This document shows positions 14,401-27,777 of a stretch of 64,000 nucleotides of DNA, piece by piece. Each line of letters begins with the position of its first letter. Position 1 is the stretch's first letter. Source of the stretch: Daphnia carinata. Taxonomy: Eukaryota > Arthropoda > Branchiopoda > Diplostraca > Daphniidae. The translations under genes and the position numbers were made by a program. The notes under the pieces are model-generated. The model was given only the letters and a program-made list of their open reading frames with translations. It ran no database searches and had not been told where the DNA came from. The stretch is taken from the NCBI RefSeq assembly GCF_022539665.2, contig NC_081331.1, positions 248,001 to 312,000 on the forward strand. The letters run 5' to 3'.

Positions 14401-17400
14401 TGATACTGAAGCAGGTAGTGTTGGCTATGACGACGATGTTGGAGAGGACCGCGATGTACTTGATCGCGAATTACATACGTTGGCAAAAGAAGGGCGCATC
14501 ACTTATGCTCCGAGTATGGCTCAGCTGCCTAGGGCCAGTTCGATGCATGCTTTAGCAGCTGCACAAGCCTCCAGCAATGTGAAAAAGGTCACCGTAAACA
14601 CTCCAAAAAAGAAAAAAGACCTTAGTACAACAGTCTGCAGTCCCACAGTATCGCTACTGCAAGACTGCTTGCCTAGTTATGGGCTTTTTGAAGCCAGCCA
14701 AATTGCCTGTCCCGTTTTACCACAATATCACCCACAGCAACTAATGGAGCTTCTCAATTCTGGTGACTTTTTTCATACCGACTGTTAAAGTGGCAATTGA
14801 GTAATCATTTCCTTTGAAAACAATAGGGAAAATCCGCTGGGTCAAAGCAATTTTGGCTCATTTGGTGAGATGCATTTCAGGTCATCGTGGAGCTGAAAGC
14901 GACGAAGAAGACGATGAAGATGTGGAAGAGTCGGCCAAACATTGGGCAAGAACTCGAACACTTTCCATTAGTAGTCCGGACAACGAGACGCGCAAAATCA
15001 GCGCTGATCTCCATATTTCGGCTGTTCCTAAAGAGCTGACGCTGGATTACACGGAAATTTGCGCAGTACCTCCGCTTCCCTTGTGGCTTCTTCTTGCAGC
15101 TGACCAGTCAACAAATTTAGGTGATTCCACGACATCTGGCACCGACTCTTTGTTCCACCCTTCATTGGAAACACATGTAACTTTCAGCCATTTATAATTT
15201 ATGCTCAGTTGCCGTGATTAAGTTTATTTCTTTAGGCCGAAGAAGAAGAGGATTTAGACACAATTTTAAGCGAAAGTCCACCAAGGCGAAAGAATAAACG
15301 TAAAAATGCCAGCGGAGACTGTGGTGCCCAGCATTTGCAGCAGCAATACTTTCAATTCGGCACTCGACAAGCCGCTCTTCTGACAAGTGTTCTGACGCAT
15401 ACTCAGCTCCCAGGTTTGAGTAGCGTTGACCAGATGCATTTGTTGGCTCTGGCAGATACGTTGGCATCATGCAGTGCTACCCACCTAGTCACGAGTACTA
15501 TCCAAACTGGAGCGACGAAGAATCCGTCCAAAACTGGTAATTGCATTTAATCAAATTATGTGTAGTACAGATTTCAATTCCAGTTTTCCTAGGTCCTTCC
15601 CATGCCGGCTCAGAGTCATCTTTGGATTCTTGCGGACTTCGCTTTTTGTTGGCTGCCCGTCATCATTCATACCTGTTACGTTGCCTGCCACCTGTCCAGC
15701 GTGCTTCTTTAAAAAAACAGGGAATCAGTAGTTCGTTGTTGACGTGGGCTTTCCATTCGGAAGCGCAAGACGAACTCTTGCAGCTTCTTCCAGCCTTTAC
15801 CAAACGTAAGAAAACGAGTCTAGTGATTTCGATCTTTTATTAATTTTTTTATTATTTTAGCTAATCCCACGTGGGCCGATTATCGTGAACTGGGATTTGG
15901 ATGGTGGATGAGAAACAACGCCAGCTTGCGTCGTTGCGTTGAAAAACTTGCCAAAGCCGCTTATCAAAGTCAAGGCGATCCGTTGGACGCTGCCCTGTAC
16001 TACCTGGCGATGAAGAAGAAAAATCTGGTCTGGGGTCTCTTCCGTCAAGTACAGAACGAACGCATGACTGCGTTCTTTAGTAACAACTTCACCGAAGAGA
16101 GGTGGCGTAAAGCGGCATTGAAAAATGCTTACGCTTTACTTGGCAAACAGCGGTTCGAACATGCCGTGGCCTTCTTCCTTTTAGCTGGATCGCTGAAAGG
16201 TAATGTTCATAACAAAATTTGGAATTCGTAAATGCATCGTTTTTCTCTTCAATTTTAGATGCCATTGACATTTGCTTGAGCCGGATGCATGATATTCAGT
16301 TAGCCATCGTTATCACCCGATTGTATGAAGGAGATATGGAGTCCGTCCCTCCCGGACTTAAGAAATTGCTTCAGGATCATGTGTTGGGTTTTAATGAGAG
16401 TAGTGAACCGGTTGCAGCTTCAGCAGGATCGGATCCTTTCCTGCGTTCCATGTCCTATTGGCTACTAGCCCAGTATACGGATAGTTTAAGTACACTGTTG
16501 GAACGACGAGGTGATAAGGGCGAGTTGACCAAGTCACAGAATATCGCAAGTCCGAGCGTTTTCAATTTCTACATCTATCTTCGCAATCATCCCCTTATTA
16601 TTCGACAACAACTGGCGTTGTCAGCAAAAGGTAAACATTACATTTCTTTTGCCTGTCAGGTTTCTTAACTATGATCTTGGAATGTTCAGGGCAATCTGCT
16701 AATAAGCGGACGCATTTGGCAGGCGTGGGTGCCATCAGTGTTGACAAGACTTACCTTCTACAAGAATGGATAACGCCTCTTGAACGGCGTTTGTATTTCA
16801 CTACGGCCCATGCCCACTTCCTCGCGGGTTGTCCAGCTCTAGCTCTGGAGGTGTTATCCAAATTGCCCGATCATGTTCAACAGCCGGATAGTGAAGCGGA
16901 TAAAAATTCCGATTCTGCTGCCGCAGCCGATGGTATAATTTAGGTTTCTACCTTTCGTTTTGTTCTTAAACTAAGAATAAATCTGTTACATTTGCAGAGA
17001 ATACGTGCGAAGTTGTTCAACAGAAAGCTGAAGGCATTGATTGGTCGACTCCACTCGTAATTGTTAGTCCGAGTGCCGAAACGCATGAGTTTGACTGGGG
17101 ACAACCCATCGGCAGCAAACCCGATACGTTGGAGCTTAAATGGAGTGACGATGAGGATACTGATACAGACTGTTCTGATGGGGGCATTACAATGAAAGAA
17201 ATGAGCACTGCAGAGGTTCCAGTAGTACCCTCCGAGCCGAAACTAGAAGCGGACTCGGAATCTGGTGGCTTGGACATCATGGCCCAACAACTGAAATTCA
17301 TCGCTTGTTTAAAGATTTTAATGGGAGAAATGGCAACACTTGCCACTGGTTTTGAAGTCGATGGTGGTCAGTTGAGGCTTCAACTTTACCTTTGGTTGGA

Positions 17401-20400
17401 TCGAGAGTTACAGGTTACTTAAACGTAGACATAATTTCATAGATTTCATTTGATTTATAATTTCAAAAATCTTCAGGCCTTACAACAACTTTGCAATTAT
17501 GCGCCCATCCCGGTATCTGGTAGTGGGAATGAAGAGGACGAACCTAGCCTGTTGCCCGCCATTCCTTCCTCGTACAAAAATCCAACCACGACAGATGAAC
17601 CTGTTACCTTACATGAAATACTGCTGGCAGAAAAATTGGATCTCGAAGCCAAGGTGAAAAGAACTAACCGTAGAAGACGATGGTTAAAAGGTAAACAACC
17701 ATTAGTATTTCATTGTGCAACGAATTAGCAATTTTGTCTTCAACATCCATTTATAGCCAATGAACTGCTAGTGAGGACCTTATTGAGTTATTGTAGTATT
17801 CATGGATCACAAGGAGGAGGACTTGCATCTGTCCGCATGGAGCTTATCCTTCTTCTGCAAGAATTGCAACAAGATAGAAGATATTCCACAGGTACAGAAG
17901 AATATTTGGACTAGATGATTTAGACCGAGATAATGTTTTGGTTATTGTTTCTGTATTTCAGGAGGCTCCGATTCAGCCTTGAATCTGAATCAGCCCCAAC
18001 TCTCTTCTCCTCTGGCGTATCCAACAAGTCTTCCACTTTTAGCTGCTAGTGTCGCTGGAACAGAAATCATTACAACAGATCCTGTTCGTCATTTAGAAGT
18101 AGGTTCTTGAATCAAAATTACAGTTAACAGCACCTCTGATGTCTTTTCATTACTGCATGTACAGAGCCAAATTCGAGATTTGTTGAGAGCAATTGTTGGA
18201 TTGAGCTGTGTTCCTGTACCTGGAAAGATCAGCTTTGGACAGGTTTGATTCTTGTCTCTTCAAATGTGAATACATTTAAAGTCTCTAAATTAAAATACTA
18301 GATGAGTCTTATTCGCGACCTGGCGCTGGCCTTATCTGCGTGTCTCTATCAAGCCCTTTGCTCGTCTGATGCATGGAGTCTTCAGCAACAACAGCAAGAA
18401 CAACAGCAAGGCTCAGTCGGACCACTTGCTCGATTGGCTGTTGTTTTTCGTGCAATGCATAACATTGGCGTAAATAATTACGTGAAGCGCGAAGAGCCTC
18501 AGCTTCAGCCTGCCAGTAGTCCGTCAAAATGGCCAGGTAATTCCGCTAAAATAAAATTGACCCATAATTCGTTCAGATGAGCAGTTATTTTAATGCTTTT
18601 TTGTCTTGTTTTTTAAGGCGTGACGTCATTGCGTGCCCTGTTGGCTCGCGAAAAGGATGAAGACGCACCAAGATTATTAACTTTGTTGTGTGAAGCTTTT
18701 GTTGCCGTTTACGTTTCGTTATTGTGTTATTCTATGGCGGCCTGCGATTCACATGTGTTATATCGGTAAGACTTTAACTGAAAAGGATGATTTAAAAAAA
18801 CCTATACTTTTATGACAATTTATTAGATTGGCCGGCTTGCAACCCACGGAGAGTATGTGGGGATCTGTTTACGGAGGGGGTGCCAAACAGCTAGTCAGGG
18901 TTACTACGACCTCGACGTCCACGCTGCAGGGCTCACAAGGTCTTGGAACCTCTAGTGATGGGGGATCGCCCCAGCCACCCGGATCCCCCTCGTCTTCAAC
19001 GATGGATGTTGCCAAGCAGCGAGTTCGTTTACACATCAAACTGTTGCAGCAAATTGGAACTCCAGCCTCCGTGGGAGGTGGGCTAACAACGGGTAAAATA
19101 TTGCGGTGTTAATGTCTTATTGCGGATTAAAAAAACCTATTTCTCGTGGTCTTTATAGTTCCGTCAAATGCACCGATGGGAAGCTTGTCGTCTAGGAAAC
19201 CGTCTCTTCCACAGAGCAGCGAAGATATGCCTACTTATAAAGAAGTCTTTGTTGCTCCTAAATTGTCATTAGTGGCATGTTTGATGAAAAAGCCTAATTT
19301 GCCTCTTGAGAAAGCCTCGTATGATTACGATTCTTCTGCTTCAGACGTGGTAAATCAACAAAGATAACATCACAATATAAATCCCTACTTAAAAAAAAAT
19401 TTTAATTCAGGATGAAGTGGATGCGGAAGCGGACGGTGAAAACGAATCCGAAAACGATGATTTTTGGGAGGAATTGGATAGTGGCAAAAGAGCAGCTGCC
19501 AAAAAAACAGACACTAACGCAGGTACAATTGCCACATTGAATGGATGGGAATTTTATTTAAATCTTGTTTTCCTTTGAAAAGGTGATTCCGAGCACAGCA
19601 AAGCCGACTCAATCAGCTGGCATGCAATACGTTTGGCTGTGACGCGTTTATGTATTGGAAAGATGGAGGAATTCTTAAGAGTAGCTGGTGTTGAGCCTGC
19701 AGGTATTTGCTTGCTTAAATTGTCTTTATTCTATAGTGTTATATTTGACAATTTTTATTTTTTTATTTAAACCAAATCAGACTTGCCTGTTGTTAGTCCT
19801 TTGAGTCATGCCGTTACACGAACCATGCACCAATGGTGTGGATGGCTACAGAGGCAACTGGAAGCGGCTGGGCCACCACCTCCTAATTACATACCTGGAT
19901 GCGTTGTAGAAAATACAACTACTGGGCCACCCATTCTGAAGTACCGAAGTCTACTGGATCCCAACAACACCCCTTTCTTGTAAGTCCTTGGTTATTGAAC
20001 TGCTTACACATTCTACGTTTATTATTGCTCTAGAACCAAGGAAGCAAACGCACGACCCATTCGACGTCTTTGGTGTTTCCTGGTTCGCCAGGAGAAAGTC
20101 CAAGATATTTTTATCCGTCTAGTCTTTGGAAAAAAACATGGAGCGTCTCATAGTTCTGGAGCTAACAACACCGATTCCATTTCTCTTTATTCAGATGTCG
20201 TTGGTCAGGGTATGTTCACTATATTGCGTAATAGCCGGGAGTTTTAAAGTTTCGGTTTTCATTCCTTCAGATGATCTAACAACTGACACTATAACAGCCG
20301 TTTCGGGAGGAGGTACAGATCGCTTGCAGGATCCAGTTCGAATCATTCATAAAGATCAAGACATTATTAGCGCGTTTTGCATCAATTCAGTACGTAAAAA

Positions 20401-22778
20401 GCAATAGTTTATGAGACTAGTGGGCATCAAAATCATTTTTAATTCTGCATGTTTTCTAGACTAACGGAGGGGTCCTTGCATTGGCCAATGGAAAAGAAAT
20501 TCAAGAGTTGGATATTACCCCGTTGTTAGATATGCAATCGGCCGTCTTGGAGGACGAATGCGAATTGGACCTCCTTGGTCTAGATAGGTATACTCTTTTT
20601 TCAGCTTTTGATCTCATTGTGGCTGACTTTAATGGAACAATTCCTCTAAATTTGTTCTTCAATAGGGATCCGGACAGTAATGCGTCCGCTTACTTAGTTG
20701 TTCAAACTCCGGGCGATCGCAACTTGCTGAACCAAATGAATGGTGGTTTGTTTTTGCTAATTTCGCTGCCATACCATGAACATTGAGCTTACCAGCATGT
20801 GTCTTACAAACAGGAATATCTGGATCTGCAAGCACGGCCCACTTTCCCAGCTACGCCCCATCAGCATCGAATAGTATGGTACCACCGGGAGGTCCGACTC
20901 TACCAGTGACTGGACGTGGAACAACTTTGGTAGGAATAATCAAATCAGACTGTTCTACGGCTTGATACGCAGCCTCTTCCTAAACCATATTTAACTCACA
21001 AGGCGGCGTAGTTAATGCGCTAGACATACTGTGTGTGACAAGTCGTCGTTTTAAGACCGCTTAGTGTGTAAGAAAACTAAAAACTTCTGAAGGCCAGTTG
21101 GCCCGGCTTTAGCTTCACACTGTTGGTTGAAAATCTCCTTACATTTACTAACAAAAGCTTACTCTCGTCTTTTTGCTATCCCTTTGATCCTTGGCATCTT
21201 TTTTATTCGTCCTCTGGACATCACTTCCCTGTCTGTGTTTGGGATTTTTGTTTTGTCTTTATCCTTTTCCTTGTCCGTCAATCTTTCGCTATCCGGTTCC
21301 ATCCATAAATGTGGGTTTCACTTTCCTTCCCCTCACGCAGCCGAAGGGTTGACATTCCCTGGTTCGCAACATCCGCCATTTTTTCAGCTGGTGCTGCGGC
21401 GAAGCAAACTTCTACTAACACCGGTAACAGCTTACCTTCTTTCATGCCTTTTTCCATCTTCTTCTTGATTGTGTGTGTGTGCAATTTTATAACAAACAAC
21501 TTACTGACATGCCTCTTCCCTTAAATTGGCCTAAAGCGTCCAAGAACAAAGTGAATTTCTGAAAACCAGTTAAAATAATAATCCTACATTGATAATCTAT
21601 AGTTGCGGAAACACAAGGTGGATGGTGTGCGAAGAATGACAGCCCACCCGTTACTTCCACTATGTAAGTTGTCCTACGCTAATGCAACTATCGTAAAACT
21701 TGTCTTCATCTAAGTATTTTTCTCTGGAAATAGACATCGCTGGCCAAGGAGATGGATCGGTTGCCATATGGGAATGGGGTCATGTTGGAGTTGTTTCTCA
21801 ACCGAGAACTCCCGGGACCTACGCAAAGGTGAATCGTCTTCGTTTTAACAGCCAAGGAAACAAGTTTGGCGCAGCCGACGGAGATGGCCACGTCGCCTTA
21901 TGGACGCTTCGTCTTGGAGGAGGATCTGCACCTCATCGCCCATTCTTTGTATGAATTCTTCATCATTTAATGAACTGGTTTCTAATCTTGTATTTGTGTA
22001 TTTCAGTCACACCAATGTCATAGCAAGGGGACGTCGGATTTCGTGTTTTTGGGCTCATCGAGTATACTGGCCACCACCGGGCACAGTTCAGAGTCCCGCA
22101 ACGTCGTTTTGTGGGACACATTGATGCCCCAACGCAAGGCAGTTATTCATTGTAAATCGATATCAATTAATATTTGTAACGTTTGAATCTAATGTTGAAT
22201 TTAAATCCCTAGCATTTGTATGTCACGAAAACGGAGGCACTAGTTTGCTTTATGCGTCTCAGCACCAACTCTTGATATCTGCTGGTCGTAAAGGAATCGT
22301 TTGCCTATGGGATTTAAGACAACGAACACTGCGTCACAAGTTCTCGGCGCATGAATCCTCTGTCGCTGTAAAATGCATGGCATTAGATCCTAATGAAGAA
22401 TTCTTTGCGACTGGATCTGCTGATGGTGATATCAAGGTACATAATATTTCTGAATATCAATCCAGTGATTGAACTTAATAATTATTCAAAGGTTTGGAGC
22501 CTTGCCACCCAGCATTTACTTTACGCTTTCCCTGCTGAGCATTCCCGTTCATCCTTTTTCCGATCCATGGGTCAAGGAAATGGAGTGAATCAAGTAAAAC
22601 TTAGTTAAATTTTAATCGTTATTTTGATATTTCAAAGGCTAATGATTTTTTCCCCACACGATAGTTGCATTTGGACACATCAGGTCGACTGTTTTCTTGC
22701 GGCTCCGATGGTTCGATGAAGCTGCGTCAGTTGCCCTATGTTGGGAATAGAGAAAGTATTGTCTCGACTCTTTACTAG
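8456..22778 (+). CDS. Rbcn-3A: DmX-like / Rabconnectin-3 alpha, RAVE-type V-ATPase assembly factor (many exons)
   Basis: This is a giant WD40 protein that, with Rabconnectin-3 beta, promotes V-ATPase assembly on endosomes and synaptic vesicles; fly orthologues affect Notch signalling (family knowledge). The start MKLHQVLTGACNAGDRCFAV is the conserved DmX/DMXL amino terminus. Exon 1 is 8456-8740, followed by 8825-about 9113, about 9171-9319, 9407-9554 and 9617 onward, with introns of about 60-85 bp. WD-type blades are visible early (SFSPDGTLFATAG near 9240; MLVTSCEDSICRVWVETVLP near 9640). The Rav1 C-terminal-type domain runs about 15860-16630 (LGFGWWMRNNASLRRCVEKL). A Gln-rich run lies near 18386. 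Terminal WD40 blades lie at 21720-22778, ending SDGSMKLRQLPYVGNRESIV-STLY and TAG at 22778. A longer intron (about 0.7 kb) lies at 20.93-21.65 kb, possibly with an alternative exon near 21340. I see no broken exon. The full protein is probably 3,000-3,700 residues. Individual internal splice sites were not all verified. Confidence 0.93.
18386..18412 (+). repeat. CAA/CAG glutamine-rich tract inside the DmX-like gene
   Basis: A run of CAA, CAG and GAA codons encodes a LQQQQQEQQQ stretch in the middle of the DmX-family protein. Such tracts are commonly length-variable linkers. It is in frame, so it does not damage the gene. Confidence 0.7.
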
Positions 22779-23212
22779 ACACACGTGTATTGGACAGTGG
22801 TAATGGCTAAACGTTTAGTTTAAATTTTAAAATATTTCGATTAACTCGAATCCCTTGAATATTTTATGGATGTCGTTGATACATGTCATTTATCTGGTTG
22901 TTCAGATTACTTATAGAATCGGATTGCGCTGTGCTAGTCACGTTTAGTATGCTATTACCTGTAAACCATTCCACTCTTCAGCGTCGCCATTCGATGTTTC
23001 CAAATCTTTCAACTTTTTCCTTCCTTAAACCTCTATTACCGCATACTTCATTAACAACGTTTTGGACGGCTGGTAATGTCATTCCGTCTTCCTCTTGTAT
23101 ATCGCTGGCACGGTTGGTCGAGCAAGTGAATACAAACGCGTTACGTGTATGCTGAAAAGTATATTGAACGTTTACAAATAATGCAAGTATCAGTGTTGTA
23201 TTTAACGAAATC

Positions 23213-25288
23213 CTACAACAATCTGATTCCGCTAACATTTTTACGATTGTTAACGTTTTGTTTCTCTTGTACTTTCTTCTCCTCTTTGAAAGCTAGCGCG
23301 TTAGCTTTCTTCTCCTTTCTTCTCTCCTATTTTGAAATAAAGTTAATATAATAGACAGTAAAAATTAAAAATAAGATGGTTTTTACTTGACGATATTCTT
23401 TCACGAGCCGCTTCCTTTCGGTCCTCTGCTCTGGCGTTTCATCTTTGGGCCGAATGGATATGGCCGACAGTGTGCTAATTATGGATTGCGTTTCCGCGTT
23501 GGTCTTTTTTGACACGCCCGTTTCTTCATTAAACTGGTCTAAAAACTTTTTCGTCAAACCAGGTTTACCGAGTACGTTAAGTGGAACGCCCGTCTTAGGA
23601 CACACTGTGAAGATAACAATGAAATCAATGGTTTGCATTTTTAAAGAATAGTCGAATGTTTTTAAACCTTTAATAAGTTTGGAATTCTGTGGCTCCGAAA
23701 TTAATTTTGGGTGATTATAAATGTTGGAATAGGTGGACAAGATGGACTCGCAGTCCCATTTACGTTCCTGTTCATCTTCACTTGAACTGCTGTCTTCCTC
23801 CTCATCGCTTTGGTACTTTTCCAAATATCTTTCCACAGCTCCCTCAACCTCTTCTCTTGCCTAATCCCAAAAAGGTAAGTAAATTAAAAGTAAGACCGGA
23901 ATACTTTCAACTTAGTTTTCAATAATCAACATGGAAGATAATAGATTTCAAAACATACCACTTTTCCGATTTCGCGACCTAATCGAATGCCCTCTGTTTT
24001 TCCATATTCATATGCTTCTGCCAATTTCAGGACTTCTTTGTCTTGCAACGAGATGTGGCCTTCGATTTCCTCGCAATCTAAAGCGCCCATTTCATCATCG
24101 TCGTATTGGGCCATCAACTACAATGCGACAATTAAACTTGCAAGAATACGTGGAAAAACATCTACTTAGAAAAACAATCACCTGTTCAAATCGGTCATCT
24201 AACAACGATAACTGTGCATTTCTTCTAATAACAGAACTGGTCATGGAATATTCAGTAAAGCGCGACTTATTATCATCATTGTCGGGCGAACGCCGTCCGC
24301 AGTCGCTTCGCATGTCACACAACACATCGTCGTCGTCGTCTTCTTCACTGCCAATGTTGGAATCTTCGTCATCTTCGCTATGTTGCGAAATCAAACAAAA
24401 TTAGAACTTATCATTAGCATAGCTAGAGCATGCCGTTAGTAAATACTCTGTTTCAGCATCTGAAGGCACTCCATTTGCAACTGCAATGAAGTCGTCTTCT
24501 AGTTCATTATCAGGATCCTCAAAATTGAAATCATCATCCAAAGCTGCCACAATATCTGGATCCAAGTCTGGCCTAGGTCCTAACATGAGGAATGTTATCT
24601 CTCAAATTTCATTACAAAAATTTGAGCTTTAGATGGAAAAACCTGAATGGGGAGCTGCTCTGTTTAACAATCCTACGGTTTCTTCTACTTCAGACTGAAA
24701 AACTGAAGAGGGCAGTGTCAATTTATACTGGTGATCCTGGAATATGAAAATGATAATAACACAAAAAGAATCAAGAATCATTGGTCTATATAATTACTGA
24801 AAGTCCTTTTACAACTGGTGCTTTCCAAACTCTAGAATTTTTATTATCTTCTGCCAGTTCCCACTCTGCTGTTTGTTTGACATCACGCAAGTGTTGTAAG
24901 TAATTGTAATCATCATCAAAGTATATCCCAAGTTTAGCCAATTCTTCTTTTTGGTTTCCTGGTTCCTAATAGAACAATTAACTTGTTAAAATAACACTAT
25001 CATAAATTTTGTTTGGATGGCCTTTCACCACAGATTTTGAGGATGAGCTCTCTGCATTCTTGTCTGCTTTTAAACCAATTGGAACTAGGACTCTTTGTGG
25101 AGCTTTTTCGTCCGCAGCAAGTGGATCCTTTTGGCTACGATGGACCAAATTGAAGGTGACGGCATTTTTCTTGTCGATAAACTTCTTTGTTTTGGGCTGT
25201 CAAATAGTCAATATTTAAAAAGTTGAAAAGTACTCTGAAGACCATATGAAAACTTGTTGTGCTGCATATGAAAACACGCGAATACCAT
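23213..25288 (-). CDS. LTV1: LTV1 ribosome biogenesis factor (40S export/maturation)
   Basis: LTV1 is a late pre-40S assembly factor that blocks premature uS3/uS10 positioning and leaves after CK1 phosphorylation (family knowledge). Landmark blocks in order: KKFIDKKNAVTFNLVHRSQ (exon at about 25200), LAKLGIYFDDDYNYLQHL (about 24930), DLDPDIVAALDDDFNFEDPD (about 24560), KSRFTEYSMTSSVIRRNAQL (about 24260), AQYDDDEMGALD (about 24100), KWDCESILSTYSNIYNHPKL (about 23730), KTGVPLNVLGKPGLTKKFLD, and a basic tail KKANALAFKEEKK in the last exon 23213-23326. The ATG at 25288-25286 is immediately followed by a GTATTC donor, so exon 1 supplies only the start codon; the acceptor is the CAG before CCC-AAA-ACA at about 25200. 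All splice phases I checked agree. The gene converges with the DmX-family gene with 434 bp between stop codons. Confidence 0.93.
23336..23341 (+). promoter_or_regulatory. candidate poly(A) signal AATAAA for the DmX-like gene
   Basis: A canonical AATAAA lies 558 bp after the DmX-family stop codon, the first good one I see downstream. If used, the 3' UTR would run antisense across the whole last coding exon of LTV1 (23213-23326). Transcript data would be needed to prove use. Confidence 0.4.
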
Positions 25289-25589
25289 TTTCTGTGCCGT
25301 GGATATAGTATTGAGATAAACGTAATTCACTTTAATATATCAAATCTTCGAAAACACGTAATCAAAGAAAACTAATCAGCACGTTTCCTTCAGCAGGGGA
25401 TTCGTCTGCTTGACTTAAGGAAAAGGTTGCTGCCTCTGTAATGTTGAAGGACGGCACACTTCGGCGCTTTATAAGTCGGTAATATTTTTTGACGCAAATG
25501 TTACATTAGGCTTTCTAAAATATTATTGGATCAATTAATATTCCTATAATTTACGTAAACAATTAACGACATATTGCAAAAAAAATTTC

Positions 25590-27150
25590 ATTAGAAACGC
25601 AAAATTAGAAAATCGCCGATGCCATCTAGCGATTAACTACGAACTGCAGCTTGACCGGTATTCTAACTAGCGCGCCAGTACGCGACAGCGCTAGCGCGAT
25701 GCAGCACAAAATTTGTTGTATTTCCCAAACGGTTGACGTAATGAAGAAAATAACAATTTTCTCAGAATCAGCATTCAATTTCGAGTACATAGTGGAATTT
25801 TCAACCAATTCCAATAACTGTCAGTTTTTGCAGGTTTTGGAGGCAAAATTCCCACGGTCATTTTCTTCGTTTTTCTTCATTTTATTAAGCCCAAGGGCAA
25901 AATAAACCCGAATTTCGTGATCAGTGATCGATTTCGCATCGGAATAGTGTATTTTAAACAAAATCTAGAATTTGACGAAAATTGAAAAAGTGAGAAGGCT
26001 ATAGCCTTCTCATTTTCACGAAAATCGTCAAAAAGCAACATCTCTCAGAATTCAATAAAAATCATACATTAGGCTCAGAATTGAACGCTTATTCTAACTG
26101 CCATTTTAGTTTTACCTTTATCTAGGAAGTTTTTGAATTATGCGCAATGAAATATTTCATAGCGCTGCTATTTGAGTATTTTAGATTACTCAAAAAACAT
26201 AAATTCCCTGCAAAATCCAATACCTTTTTCATTATTCTCGTAAAGATCGAACCTAAATCGTGTATATTATTGTTTATATGTGATTGTCGCGCTAGCGCTG
26301 TAGCGTACTGGCGTGCCACATCAATATATATATGGCCGATGAAAATTTTAAGCCCGACAAAAAAAAATAAACCCGACTTTCCCTTTTTTTAAATAATACC
26401 ATTAAATATAGATTACTATACATGATTTAAATTCAAAATATAACGAAGAGCACGAAAAAAAACCTTGTTTTTATGTAGAGCTTATGGGTTTTGAGTAATC
26501 GAAGGACTTTGCCGTGTCACGCTAGCGCTGTAGCGTACTGGCGTGCTAGTAGAAATAGGAAAAGTCGGGCTTATTTTGTCGGGCTTAAATCTATATAAAC
26601 TTAATAATTAAATCTAGATAACTATACATGATTCAAATTCAAAATTTAACAAGAATCACGAAAACGAATTTAGTTTTTACGTAGAGTTAATGGTTTTTGA
26701 GTAATCGAAGAACTTTGATGCCTCACGCTAGCGCTGTAGCGTACTGGCGCGCTAGTACGCTCTTCGATTCGGTGTATTTCCAAAACAGTTAATTTTATTT
26801 TGAAAATAACAATAATGTCGGAATCAGTATTCAATTTTGAGTATATCCGGTGGTTTTCAACCAATTCCAATGACTAAAAATTTTTGCAAAAAAAAAATTT
26901 AAGCCCGACTTTTCTTTCCCGACCCCATTTTCTTCGTTTTTCCTCATTTTGTTAAACCCAATGGCAAAATAAACCCGATTTTCGTCATCGGCGATCAATT
27001 TCGCATCGGAATAATGTATTTTAAACTAAATTTAGAATTTGGCAAAAATTGGAAAAGTTGGAAGGCCTATAGCCTTCTCATTTTGACGAAAATCGTCAAA
27101 AAGCAACATTTCTCAGAATTCAATAAAAATCACACATTAGGCTTAAAGTG
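25590..27150. repeat. cluster of related AT-rich repeats with GC-rich 30-bp cores and a 20-bp palindrome
   Basis: Two long similar stretches (about 25620-26110 and 26670-27150) plus fragments sit in tandem. Each carries a GC-rich core of the form GCTAGCGCTGTAGCGTACTG, present in direct orientation near 26290, 26522 and 26725 and inverted near 25666-25697. Each also has an imperfect hairpin centred on GAGAAGGCTATAGCCTTCTC (perfect at 25992-26011, one arm altered near 27060). Short AAGCCCGAC/GTCGGGCTT motifs occur in both orientations. The same family recurs at 48.0-49.0 kb. No coding capacity is seen; a non-autonomous DNA transposon or MITE family is likely, but ends were not defined. Confidence 0.7.
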
Positions 27151-27777
27151 GTAGACAGATTTATTTGAATTGGTAAACGAGAATAAAGTAGTGTGGACTG
27201 GGTTTGGAACTGGGAATTGGAACTGGGTACCGAACCTTGCTGTTTTCTTGCACACTTCGATTATGGATCGAGACCGCGTAGGCCAAAAAAATAGATTAAT
27301 CCACAGGGAAAACATATTAATCTGAACTCATTTCATATACCCATTCAAACGGAGAAATATTTACTCATTTAACGCGTTGCTTAGTCCTAATAGTGTCAAT
27401 GACAGCACAGCCATCGCCACTTCGTCACTTCCACAGCACGAAATGTGCTCTCTTTATTAGCATTTATCGAACATTGTAGATGAAATCGAGTAGAATATAA
27501 AAATCATAACTATTTCAAGCATGACATTTTGTTTACGGAATTTTTATTTTCATTTCAGTAATAGATAAGACAACGGGTAGCGTACAAGAAAACAAAGATC
27601 AAAGATAGTATCGTCTTCTTCACTTTCGTCTCTTTGATACTTGAAAATGGATAACTTAGACTTTGCAGAAAGAATTTTCTATGATAGTAGAAGATATCAC
27701 TGGGTATCCTTTAACTGACGAAATTTCATCACATGACTGATTTCTCTGATCTGCATTGTAATTCGACATTTCAGAAG

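Noticed and set aside
25009..25218. Plus-strand 69-codon frame
   Set aside because: Antisense shadow of LTV1 exon 2.
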